From DATBLZ01 sp036555065 (GTDB lineage: Bacteria; Pseudomonadota; Gammaproteobacteria; Steroidobacterales; Rariloculaceae): DNA of 7,627 nt. Location of the stretch: assembly GCA_036555065.1 (NCBI GenBank), contig DATBLZ010000178.1:1-7627 (forward strand), written 5' to 3'. A program made the position numbers and the translations under genes. The notes under the pieces were generated by a model, which was given only the letters and a program-made list of their open reading frames with translations, did not search any database and had not been told where the DNA came from. Positions 1 to 6,286 of the stretch are shown here, in pieces. How positions within the stretch are numbered: position 1 is the stretch's first letter; every line of letters starts with the position of its first letter.

Positions 1-440
1 AAGCGCGGCAGTACTACGCGCAACCACAGAATGCCTTTTGGCGAATCATGGGCGCGCTCGTCGGGGCCGGACCGGAGCTTGCGTACCGACAGCGCCTGGC
101 GCGGTTCAAGCGCGCATCGCTCGCGCTCTGGGACGTGCTCGCGGCAGCCGAGCGCACGGGCAGCCTCGACGCGTCGATCGTCCGCGAGTCGGCCATCGTC
201 AATGATTTCGCGGGCCTGTTCGAGCGCCATCGCTGCATCGAGCTCATATGCTTCAACGGGCGCACCGCGGAAGAGCTCTACCGGCGGCGTGTGCTGCCGC
301 GCCTGTCAATGCGGTTCGCGAGCATTGCCCTGCACGCGTTGCCCTCGACGAGCCCGGCGCATGCCGGCATGCCCTATGCGGCTAAGCTCGAACGCTGGGC
401 GCTGTTGCTCGAGCACGCCGCTCCCCGAGTTAGTGCATAG
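1..440 (+). CDS. DNA-deoxyinosine (hypoxanthine) glycosylase, 5'-truncated
   Basis: This is the C-terminal part of a uracil-DNA-glycosylase-superfamily enzyme of the hypoxanthine-DNA glycosylase type (family 6). Such enzymes remove deaminated adenine from DNA to start base-excision repair in the cytoplasm. The frame is open from base 3 (145 residues, TAG stop). It begins in the family's hallmark block, seen here as QYYAQPQNAFWRIMGAL, continues through LALWDVL, and has the late motif LPSTSPAHAG, a superfamily motif-2 equivalent. The family is usually about 160-175 residues, so some 20-30 N-terminal residues with the first glycosylase motif lie off the window. An in-frame ATG at 48 falls inside the conserved block and cannot be the real start. 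The family assignment is from remembered conservation and is fairly firm; the true start cannot be seen. Confidence 0.88.
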   Translation, partial: ARQYYAQPQNAFWRIMGALVGAGPELAYRQRLARFKRASLALWDVLAAAERTGSLDASIVRESAIVNDFAGLFERHRCIELICFNGRTAEELYRRRVLPRLSMRFASIALHALPSTSPAHAGMPYAAKLERWALLLEHAAPRVSA

Positions 441-615
441 GCGCCAGCGCGCGCCCCGGCACGGGGCACACGGTACCCTCTGGACAAGGAATCCGGCCGA
501 ACACGTGCGGGCATGGATGTTGCAGAGACGCGGTTGGCATGGCGCACCAGCCACTGAAGGCGTCCCCGCATGTTCCCCCTCGGAGGTCGCCGAATTCGAG
601 CTGGCGCGACTCGTT
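441..615. other. Intergenic stretch, no gene seen
   Basis: These 175 bases lie between the glycosylase stop and the hairpin. No open frame has family character. The longest ATG frame with its own start inside the stretch (513-557) gives only 14 residues. A weak stem pairs GGTTGG near 532 with CCAGCC near 551. I see no tRNA or other RNA signature and no convincing promoter. It most simply reads as the 3' untranslated part of the glycosylase transcript. Confidence 0.5.
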
Positions 616-645
616 GACCCGGCTTCTTCGGAAGCCGGGTCCTTT
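616..645 (+). terminator. Rho-independent terminator, UUCG tetraloop
   Basis: A perfect 11-bp inverted repeat (GACCCGGCTTC at 616-626 and its complement at 631-641) encloses TTCG. In plus-strand RNA this forms a C(UUCG)G-capped stem, followed by CTTTT at 641-645. It would end plus-strand transcription coming from the glycosylase, 176 bases downstream of that gene's stop. The hairpin also starts only 9 bases past the stop of the minus-strand DUF5916 gene and could serve it. In that direction, however, the loop is CGAA and no U-run follows, only an A-run before the stem. Function in the plus direction is therefore better supported, and bidirectional use is possible. Confidence 0.8.
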
Positions 646-650
646 TGCGT

Positions 651-2855
651 TCAGAAGCGGAACGTATAGCTGTACTTGATCGTGACTTCGTTGAAGCTCG
701 TGTGAAACGAATTGTTCTTGTCGAAGTCCTGAAGGTTGTGGTTGAGCACGAGATAGCCTTCGCGGCCGGCTTCTGGAATCCAGTGCAGTCGACTATTGAT
801 CCCGATCGTCTCGGATTGGTTGTCGTACTGGATCAAATTCGTCCATGAGAGCGTCGAAGAGAAAACGGCATCGAGCTGAAGCCGAACCAAGCGCGTGATG
901 AAGCGTGTCGGGCCGAAGTTGATATCGTTGTACTGATAGTTGATGTTGGTGCGAAAGTGCTTGTTCGGCCTGAAGCCGATGAAGCCGCCCACGCCGAACT
1001 GCTCGCCATCGTAAAACCCACCGTCGTTGACGAACATTCCTGCGCCGAGCTTGCGCTGATCGCCGGTGCGGACCGAGACATTGGTGTACTCGAACTTGTA
1101 GTTCCCCACTGGAATCGTATGGCTCGGGTGGATGGGAAACGGCTGGCGCAGCCCTTCCTCGGCGAACGTGTAGCCCGCGCTGAATGCGTCCTGGGAGTCG
1201 AGATTGACGTCGATCGCATTGATGCGAAACGCAGCCGACTGGACGGCACCGTTGTCGAGGAATTCGATGCGTGCGGCGTCGATGCCGGAGTATAGGGTGC
1301 GGATCTTGCCACCCTCGGGTCGCAGCGTGTCGCCGAAGTTGAGGCCGTAGGCCCGTACTCCCGTGCGGCGCACGAAGCCCATCGCCGGGTTGTAGTTGGC
1401 TTGGTACTCCACCGTGTCGAACCCGCCGCTCCAGCCCTCGCTGTTCGGGAAGCGCACGCCCAAGCCGTAGGCGCCGTCGTCGCCGGCGACGCCTTCGGTA
1501 TCGGTTTGCTGAACCCAGGCTTCCCCCTCGACGCCGCGGCCGCCCCGCAAGCGGCTGTTCAAGAAACGAAAGTCGACGCCCGTGGCGGAGTTGTCGAGAT
1601 TCGAAGCCGGATCGCCGTTCGTGACGATCATGCCGAGGCTCGATTCCTCGAGAACATTGGCGGCGACCCGGGCCACGAAGAGATCGGCGGCGTCGACCGT
1701 GCCGAATGCCTCTTGGCGGATCGCGAGCGTGCCGATGTCGAAGCGCCCGATGCGCCCGCTGATCTTGCCGCCATAGTCGATCGGTACTTCTTGCCCCGTG
1801 GCGCTCAAGCCGATCGTGCGCGAGAAGAACGGCCTCCCGTCCTGCTCGAGCCGTCCGAATTGGAAGATATCGACGTCCTGCAGAAAAAAATCGCGGCGTT
1901 CCGGAAAGAACAGGCTGAAACGCGTCAAGTTGACTTGCCGTGCGTCGACTTCAGTCGCGGAGAAATCGGTATTCACCGTCAGTGAGGCGTTCAGCGAAGG
2001 CGTAATCTTGTAGAAAACGTCGAGCGACGGATGCGTATCGGAGTCCGTGGCGGTTCCGACATAGTCTTTGCGGTCACGCACGCTCAACGACGGCACGACG
2101 TCGAGCCCGACGCCCTGATCGACCTGCGAGATACCGCGCACGTCGCCCATCGTGCTCAAATCCGTATTCCGATTGCGCGACTCCCACGCCATCGATTCGT
2201 TCTTACGCGCGATATTGCGCAGGAAGTTCATGCGCCATGTCGTATTGCTCGGATCGAACGAGAGCGTCTTGAACGGGATTGCGATCTCGACCGCCCATCC
2301 TTGCGCGTCGATCGTTGCCGCCGCCTGCCAGATGCCGTCCCAGTCGAATGAGCGTTGGGTGATGTTCTCGAAGATGCCGTCGTAGCGCACTCCGTTCGGG
2401 TTCACCCCGAAGAGATAACCGCTGCGGCGGTTGGCGAACGAGTCCATATGCACGAAGAATCGATCGTCCGAGCCGATCTGCTGGCCTTGCCGGAGGATCA
2501 GGGCATTGATGCGCGCGGGCTCGGCGTCGAACATGCGCGCGCCGACATAGATCGCATCGCGGTCATAGAGAACGTAAACGTGCGTCTCCTCCGACGGAGC
2601 CGCGAACTCGACGGGGTTGACCTGATGAAGATCGGCGATGACCGGTGCGCGCAGCCAGTCCGCTTCATCGAGCCGGCCATCGATCACGGGCGGGCTGCTG
2701 ACGCGTTGAATACGGCTCGTCTTGCCGCCGGCAATGCCGACGCCGAGACCTTCCTGGGCGAGAACGCTCGAAGGGATGGAAACGCTCGTCAAGAGGCACG
2801 CGCCGAGCAAGCGTAATAGACTTTCCGCGGGCGAGATTCGGGAAGAGCGCGACAT
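651..2855 (-). CDS. DUF5916 outer-membrane protein with CBM9-like N-terminal domain
   Basis: A 734-residue exported protein. Residues 1-33 form a Sec signal peptide with likely cleavage after VLA-33, before QEG. Residues about 55-215 look like a carbohydrate-binding family 9-type beta-sandwich: PPVIDGRLDEADW at the start, then a conserved run with YVGARMFD and DDRFFVHMDSF. The rest is rich in alternating beta strands (FFPERRDFF near the middle, many Gly and aromatic residues) and ends YSYTFRF, the terminal aromatic typical of outer-membrane barrels. This matches DUF5916 proteins, whose substrate is unknown; binding or passage of a glycan or other polymer is only a guess. The ATG at 2855 is preferred because AAAGGA lies 5 bases upstream and the signal peptide follows directly. 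A GTG at 2876 would add seven residues and has no ribosome-binding site. The gene appears monocistronic. Confidence 0.87.
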   Translation of the reverse strand: MSRSSRISPAESLLRLLGACLLTSVSIPSSVLAQEGLGVGIAGGKTSRIQRVSSPPVIDGRLDEADWLRAPVIADLHQVNPVEFAAPSEETHVYVLYDRDAIYVGARMFDAEPARINALILRQGQQIGSDDRFFVHMDSFANRRSGYLFGVNPNGVRYDGIFENITQRSFDWDGIWQAAATIDAQGWAVEIAIPFKTLSFDPSNTTWRMNFLRNIARKNESMAWESRNRNTDLSTMGDVRGISQVDQGVGLDVVPSLSVRDRKDYVGTATDSDTHPSLDVFYKITPSLNASLTVNTDFSATEVDARQVNLTRFSLFFPERRDFFLQDVDIFQFGRLEQDGRPFFSRTIGLSATGQEVPIDYGGKISGRIGRFDIGTLAIRQEAFGTVDAADLFVARVAANVLEESSLGMIVTNGDPASNLDNSATGVDFRFLNSRLRGGRGVEGEAWVQQTDTEGVAGDDGAYGLGVRFPNSEGWSGGFDTVEYQANYNPAMGFVRRTGVRAYGLNFGDTLRPEGGKIRTLYSGIDAARIEFLDNGAVQSAAFRINAIDVNLDSQDAFSAGYTFAEEGLRQPFPIHPSHTIPVGNYKFEYTNVSVRTGDQRKLGAGMFVNDGGFYDGEQFGVGGFIGFRPNKHFRTNINYQYNDINFGPTRFITRLVRLQLDAVFSSTLSWTNLIQYDNQSETIGINSRLHWIPEAGREGYLVLNHNLQDFDKNNSFHTSFNEVTIKYSYTFRF

Positions 2856-2860
2856 CGGGA

Positions 2861-2866
2861 TCCTTT
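2861..2866 (-). promoter_or_regulatory. Ribosome-binding site fixing the DUF5916 start
   Basis: AAAGGA on the minus strand lies 5 bases before the ATG at 2855. It decides between this ATG and the in-frame GTG at 2876, because the site would otherwise be inside the coding sequence. Confidence 0.7.
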
Positions 2867-2884
2867 GAAAGCGCACATTTGACC

Positions 2885-3631
2885 ATGACCCCTCGGAAAA
2901 GTGCAGTTCCCTACTCGACGCTCGAGACGTTGTTCCTCGATGCGGGGAATACGCTCATTTGCATGAACTACGCGTGGATCGCGAGTGAGCTCGAGGCGCT
3001 CGGAATCAACGCAAGCGCGGCCGAGATCCGCCGCGCGGAAGCGGCCGCACGGCCGGCGACGTCGCAACGCATCGCGGCCGGCTTAGACGATGACGATCAC
3101 TTCGCATTTCATCTCGCGCAAACCCTCGCGCGGCTCGAGGCGAGAAGAGCGCGCACGATGACGGACGCGACGACGATCGCGCGGCGCCTGGCCGCGACGC
3201 TCAAGAAGCCCGGCGAGGACTATCGCCTTTGGTCGTGGGTGCTACCGGGCGTGCCGGAAGCGCTGGCGGAGCTCCGCGCGCTCGGGTTGCGCCTCGTCGT
3301 CGTCAGCAATTCCGACGGATCGGTGGCGCGCGCGCTCACCGATCTCGGCCTCGCCGCGCGCTTGGACGCGATCTTCGATTCCCACGTAATCGGTTTTGAG
3401 AAACCGGACCCGCGATTCTTCGCGCACGCGCTCTCCGCGAGCCGGTCCGTCGCCGAGCGCACCGCGCACGTCGGCGACATGTACTACCAAGACGTGCAGG
3501 GCTCGCGAGGCGCCGGCGTCCACAGCGTGCTGCTCGATCCCTACGGCGATTGGTCAGTCGAAGACTGCGAGCGGTGCCGCAATTTGACCGAGCTCGTCGA
3601 TCGTATCAGACGCGCCCGAGCTCGGCGGTAA
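2885..3631 (+). CDS. HAD-superfamily hydrolase (subfamily IA-like)
   Basis: A 248-residue cytoplasmic protein with haloacid-dehalogenase motifs in order: motif I LFLDAGNTL (nucleophile Asp19), motif II VVVSNSDG (Ser141), motif III Lys173 in GFEKPDPRFF, and motif IV VGDMYYQD (Asp198, Asp203). A helical cap of roughly residues 28-115 sits between motifs I and II, as in subfamily IA. Members mostly hydrolyse small phosphorylated metabolites; the substrate cannot be told. The usual second Asp of motif I (DxDxT) is Gly21 here, so the general acid/base is missing or supplied differently. ATG 2885 is chosen. An in-frame TTG at 2879 would add two residues, and neither start has a good ribosome-binding site. 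The gene is divergent from the DUF5916 gene and its last 26 bases overlap the end of the histidine kinase gene on the other strand. Length is normal for the family. Confidence 0.85.
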   Translation: MTPRKSAVPYSTLETLFLDAGNTLICMNYAWIASELEALGINASAAEIRRAEAAARPATSQRIAAGLDDDDHFAFHLAQTLARLEARRARTMTDATTIARRLAATLKKPGEDYRLWSWVLPGVPEALAELRALGLRLVVVSNSDGSVARALTDLGLAARLDAIFDSHVIGFEKPDPRFFAHALSASRSVAERTAHVGDMYYQDVQGSRGAGVHSVLLDPYGDWSVEDCERCRNLTELVDRIRRARARR

Positions 3632-5027
3632 GCTCTCCGGAGCGCGCGCTCGTCTGGGGCTGCGCCGCGCCGACGAGCGGCAGCCGCAACGAGACGACGA
3701 GACCGGGCGCGTTGTCGCCGAGCTTGAGCTCGCCGTCGTGTTGCAATGCGACCGCGCGCACGAGCGGGAGTCCTAAGCCATTGCCGGGTTGTGAGCGCGC
3801 TTGATCGAGCCGCGTGAAACGCGCAAGCACGCGTTCGCGATCGGCTGCCGCGATCCCCGGGCCCGTGTCGGCGACGGTCAGGCGTGCGTCGCGATCGTCG
3901 GTCTCGAGCCGTACGTCGATTCGTCCGCCGGCAGGCGTGTATTTGATCGCGTTGTCGAGCAGGTTGGTCATGGCTTGCGCGAGCAGCTCGCGGTCGCCGA
4001 ATACGACGGCGCCCTCGGTGCAGTCGCAGCTGAGCCGCAACTGCGCGTCTTCGGCTGCCGCCCGATACAGGTCGCAAACGTCGCGCACGATGCGGCTGAG
4101 ATCGACCGCGGCGAAGGCGCTGCGATAGGCGCCCGACTCGATGCGCGCGATTCTGAGCAGCGCATTGAACGTGTCGAGCAGCGCGTCGGCTTGAGCAATG
4201 CACTCCTCGAGGCTCGCGCGGCTCGGGGCCGGCTCGGCGGCAAGGATCTCGAGGCGGCTCCTGAGCCGCGTCAATGGACCGCGCAAGTCGTGGGCGATGC
4301 TGTCGCCGACGTGGCGGATTCCCGCGAGCAGGCTCTCGATTTGATCGAGCATCGCATTGACGTTGACGGCGAGCTCCTCATGCTCGTCGCGAAAGCCGCT
4401 GAGCGGCACGCGTTTGCTCAAGTCGCCGGCGATGATCTGCCGCGTCGTGCGGTTGAGCTGCGCAATCCGCTGTTGCGCGCTGACGCCGACGAGCACGCCG
4501 CCGACGAGCGCGAGCGCGAGCGTAAATGCGACGCCCCAGATCGCGGCGCGCCTGAACGTTTGCTTGAGCTGGGCGAGCTCGCGAATTTCACGGCCGACGA
4601 GCAGCCGAAATCCCGTATTGCGGATCGCCATGACTCGGGCACGCACGGGCACTTCCATGCCGTTTTCGTCCGTGTAGGCGAACTCGACGAGCTCGGCCGG
4701 GCGATCGAATTGCGGCGGCCATCTCGTCATGTTCCCCGCGAGCGGGCGCAGTGCCACATCGACGAGCAGATAGACCGATCTCTCCTGGCTCGGGCGGCGG
4801 ACGCGCTCGCGTATGACCTCGACGAGGCCCGCCATATCGCCGCGCTGGTACTGCTCGGCGAGCCCCGTGATCTCGGCATCGAGAACTTCGTTGGTCTGGC
4901 GCTCGAGGAGACCCACGGTCGACCAGTACATGAACACAAAGAGTGCGGCGACCGACACGCCGAACAGCGTGATGTAAATGAGCGTCAGCTGAAATACGCT
5001 CGTGCGAAAGAACGCTGGCAGGCGCAT
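3606..5027 (-). CDS. Sensor histidine kinase, inner membrane (HAMP, HisKA, HATPase)
   Basis: A 473-residue kinase that should autophosphorylate and pass phosphate to the response regulator encoded just upstream. A first membrane helix covers about residues 12-34, a periplasmic sensor region 35-161, and a second helix 162-184. A HAMP linker follows at about 185-235. The dimerisation/phosphoacceptor box reads SIAHDLRGPLTRL with His246. The ATP-binding domain has the N box NLLDNAIKY (355-363), the G1 box DTGPGI (387-392) and the G2 box GNGLGL (415-420). All catalytic elements are intact. The sensor region shows no family I recognise and no Cys or His cluster suggesting metal binding. The start lies 25 bases after the regulator's stop, with only a weak GAGG some 15 bases ahead, so translation may depend on coupling. 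Its 3' end overlaps the HAD gene by 26 bases. The signal is unknown; envelope stress is suggested by the neighbours. Confidence 0.93.
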   Translation of the reverse strand: MRLPAFFRTSVFQLTLIYITLFGVSVAALFVFMYWSTVGLLERQTNEVLDAEITGLAEQYQRGDMAGLVEVIRERVRRPSQERSVYLLVDVALRPLAGNMTRWPPQFDRPAELVEFAYTDENGMEVPVRARVMAIRNTGFRLLVGREIRELAQLKQTFRRAAIWGVAFTLALALVGGVLVGVSAQQRIAQLNRTTRQIIAGDLSKRVPLSGFRDEHEELAVNVNAMLDQIESLLAGIRHVGDSIAHDLRGPLTRLRSRLEILAAEPAPSRASLEECIAQADALLDTFNALLRIARIESGAYRSAFAAVDLSRIVRDVCDLYRAAAEDAQLRLSCDCTEGAVVFGDRELLAQAMTNLLDNAIKYTPAGGRIDVRLETDDRDARLTVADTGPGIAAADRERVLARFTRLDQARSQPGNGLGLPLVRAVALQHDGELKLGDNAPGLVVSLRLPLVGAAQPQTSARSGELTAELGRV

Positions 5028-5052
5028 CTATATAAGCGTATGCCTCGAGCAG

Positions 5053-5730
5053 TTATCCGTCGAGACGATAGCCTGCGCCCCGCACCGTGTGGAGCAACGG
5101 CCGGTCGAACCCCTTATCGATTTTCGATCGCAAGCGGCTGATATGCACGTCGATGACGTTGGTCTGCGGGTCGAAATGGTAGTCCCATACGCCTTCGAGC
5201 AGCATCGTCCGCGTGACGACCTGCCCCGCATGGCGCATGAGGAACTCGAGCAGCTGGAATTCGCGCGGCTGCAGGTCGATCGTCTGCTCGCCGCGCCGAA
5301 CCTCGCGCCGCAGCAGATCCATTTGCAAGTCGCCGACTTGCAGAGTCGTCGCGGCGGACGAGCCTTTCGTGCCGGCGCGGCGGATGAGCGCCTCGAGCCG
5401 CGCGACGAGCTCCGTGAATGCGAACGGCTTGACGAGATAGTCGTCGCCGCCGGCGCGTAGGCCGTTGACGCGGTCGTCGACCTCGCCGAGCGCGCTCAGG
5501 ATCAACGCCGGCGTGCCGTTGTTCGAGGCACGTAAGGTGCGAATGACCGTGAGGCCGTCGACGCCGGGCAGCATGCGGTCGACGATGAGGGCGTCGTACT
5601 TCTCCGTCGTCGCGAGGAACAAGCCGTCCTTGCCGTTATCGGCATGATCGACGTTCCAGCCCGCTTGCACGAGTCCTTTTTGAATGAACGAGGCGACGTC
5701 CTTGTCGTCCTCGATGATCAGTACTCGCAC
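5053..5730 (-). CDS. OmpR/PhoB-family response regulator
   Basis: A 225-residue DNA-binding response regulator and the evident partner of the kinase that follows it. The receiver domain (about 1-115) has the acidic pair Glu7-Asp8-Asp9, the phosphoacceptor Asp51 in IVDRMLPG, Ser79 at the switch position, and Lys101 in LVKPF. The winged-helix domain (about 128-223) includes LQPREFQLLEFLM, the recognition-helix region NVIDVHISRLRSKI and the closing RGAGYRLDG. All phosphotransfer residues are present, so it should be a working phosphorylation-dependent transcription factor. The start is GTG at 5730, giving MRVLIIEDD directly. The preceding ribosome-binding site is poor (AGAGAG only 3 bases away). 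The gene begins 18 bases after the stop of the small exported-protein gene, consistent with one operon. The winged helix resembles the CusR/CopR/TctD group, but a specific orthologue cannot be named. Confidence 0.95.
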   Translation of the reverse strand: MRVLIIEDDKDVASFIQKGLVQAGWNVDHADNGKDGLFLATTEKYDALIVDRMLPGVDGLTVIRTLRASNNGTPALILSALGEVDDRVNGLRAGGDDYLVKPFAFTELVARLEALIRRAGTKGSSAATTLQVGDLQMDLLRREVRRGEQTIDLQPREFQLLEFLMRHAGQVVTRTMLLEGVWDYHFDPQTNVIDVHISRLRSKIDKGFDRPLLHTVRGAGYRLDG

Positions 5731-5748
5731 GGGCTCTCTGCAGGTCCC

Positions 5749-6129
5749 TCAGGTTTCGCGGATGAGCTGCCGAGCTTCGTCTCGGCTGAGCTTGTAGATC
5801 GCGTCTATAGGGTACCGCAATCCGGCGACGCGAACGGAGTCGAAGCGTGCATCGATGCTGCTGGTTGCCGATTCGACGGCGATGGCCTCTGCGAAAGGCA
5901 GGTCGTGGCTCTGCATCTTGAGCTCGACCAAGTAAGGCTCGAACGGCGTTCGCCACAAGATCAATGTATCCCGGTCGATGACGCTGAAGCTGTGAATGCC
6001 CGTGGGCGCCCAAATGCTGCGGACGGGCTCGTACGGCGGAATCTCGCGGGCGTCCTGGATTTGGGGCTTGGCCCATGCGCCCGAACCCAAACCCAGTGCG
6101 AGCACAGTACCTATTAATAAGCGTCTCAT
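5749..6129 (-). CDS. Small exported protein, DUF6491-like
   Basis: A 126-residue protein, the first gene of the apparent operon with the response regulator and histidine kinase. Residues 1-20 are a clean Sec signal peptide (MRRLL, hydrophobic core, cleavage after AWA). The mature part of about 106 residues has no membrane segment and no cysteine, so it is probably soluble in the periplasm. Visible blocks are FSVIDRDTLILW, PYLVELKM, ARFDSVRV and RYPIDAIYKL. These resemble DUF6491-type proteins of Gammaproteobacteria; that match is from memory and only moderately sure, since many members carry cysteines that this one lacks. No function is established. Its place ahead of the regulator and kinase genes suggests it could sense something for the kinase or adjust its activity, which is inference. 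The start is well fixed by AGGAGG six bases upstream. Confidence 0.8.
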   Translation of the reverse strand: MRRLLIGTVLALGLGSGAWAKPQIQDAREIPPYEPVRSIWAPTGIHSFSVIDRDTLILWRTPFEPYLVELKMQSHDLPFAEAIAVESATSSIDARFDSVRVAGLRYPIDAIYKLSRDEARQLIRET

Positions 6130-6135
6130 AGTGCA

Positions 6136-6141
6136 CCTCCT
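6136..6141 (-). promoter_or_regulatory. Strong Shine-Dalgarno site of the small exported protein gene
   Basis: AGGAGG on the minus strand, 6 bases before the ATG at 6129. It is a perfect consensus site and the strongest in the operon; the regulator and kinase genes that follow have weak ones. This predicts that the small protein is made in excess over the signalling pair. Confidence 0.75.
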
Positions 6142-6170
6142 CGCTGTCTCTAGCTTGAGCCGAGCGTAGT

Positions 6171-6206
6171 CTCAGGCACCTGAACGACGCATTAACGATC
6201 GTTCAG
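6171..6206. promoter_or_regulatory. Candidate operator/promoter region between divergent genes
   Basis: Three overlapping patterns occupy this stretch of the 157-bp region between the two start codons. First, TCAGG-CA-CCTGA is an inverted repeat at 6172-6183. Second, CTGAACGA (6180-6187) is repeated inverted as TCGTTCAG (6199-6206), with the perfect palindrome AACGATCGTT at 6194-6203. Third, AACGA occurs at 6183 and 6194 as a direct repeat with an 11-bp period, the spacing typical of OmpR-family half-sites. GAAC at 6182 and TCAGA at 6203 could also read as a loose extracytoplasmic-sigma (sigma-E-like) promoter for the protease, with a 15-base spacer after AACGA. No good sigma-70 boxes are seen. 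The repeats are observed; the operator and promoter roles are inferred. Confidence 0.45.
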
Positions 6207-6273
6207 AAAGCAGTGACCTCTCAGTAACGTGCCGCGTCCTAATCTTTGTCCCATCGTTGAGACATAAGATTCG

Positions 6274-6279
6274 AAGGAG
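6274..6279 (+). promoter_or_regulatory. Ribosome-binding site of the protease gene
   Basis: AAGGAG lies 7 bases before the ATG at 6287, which fixes the start of the protease just ahead of its hydrophobic N-terminal segment. Confidence 0.75.
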
Positions 6280-6286
6280 TACTGCA

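Noticed and set aside
532..557. TTGGCATGGC as a sigma-54 promoter element
   Set aside because: The required downstream TTGC-type half is absent at the proper spacing, and no plus-strand gene follows.
31..669. A 212-codon plus-strand frame covering the glycosylase end and the intergenic hairpin
   Set aside because: It is out of frame with the conserved glycosylase motifs and runs through the terminator into the DUF5916 stop; its composition is Arg/Ser-rich shadow sequence.
1401..1985. A 194-codon plus-strand frame within the DUF5916 gene
   Set aside because: Antisense shadow of a well-supported coding sequence, with no domain or ribosome-binding site.
2793..2804. LGAC at residues 17-20 of the DUF5916 protein as a lipobox
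   Set aside because: The hydrophobic stretch continues past the Cys and is followed by a standard signal peptidase I site (VLA before Q34); a barrel protein is not expected to be a lipoprotein.
3640..3651. Perfect palindrome GAGCGCGCGCTC near the end of the kinase gene
   Set aside because: It lies in coding sequence, has no U-run, and alternating GC of this length is expected in such GC-rich DNA.
3801..5141. A 446-codon open frame on the plus strand opposite the histidine kinase
   Set aside because: It is a GC-driven antisense shadow. The minus strand here encodes a kinase with every catalytic box, and the plus frame has the Arg/Ala/Glu-rich, low-complexity look of a reverse-complement translation with no domain.
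6246..6270. TTGTCC ... TAAGAT as a sigma-70 promoter for the protease
   Set aside because: The spacer is only 13 bases, too short for sigma-70, and neither box is a close match.
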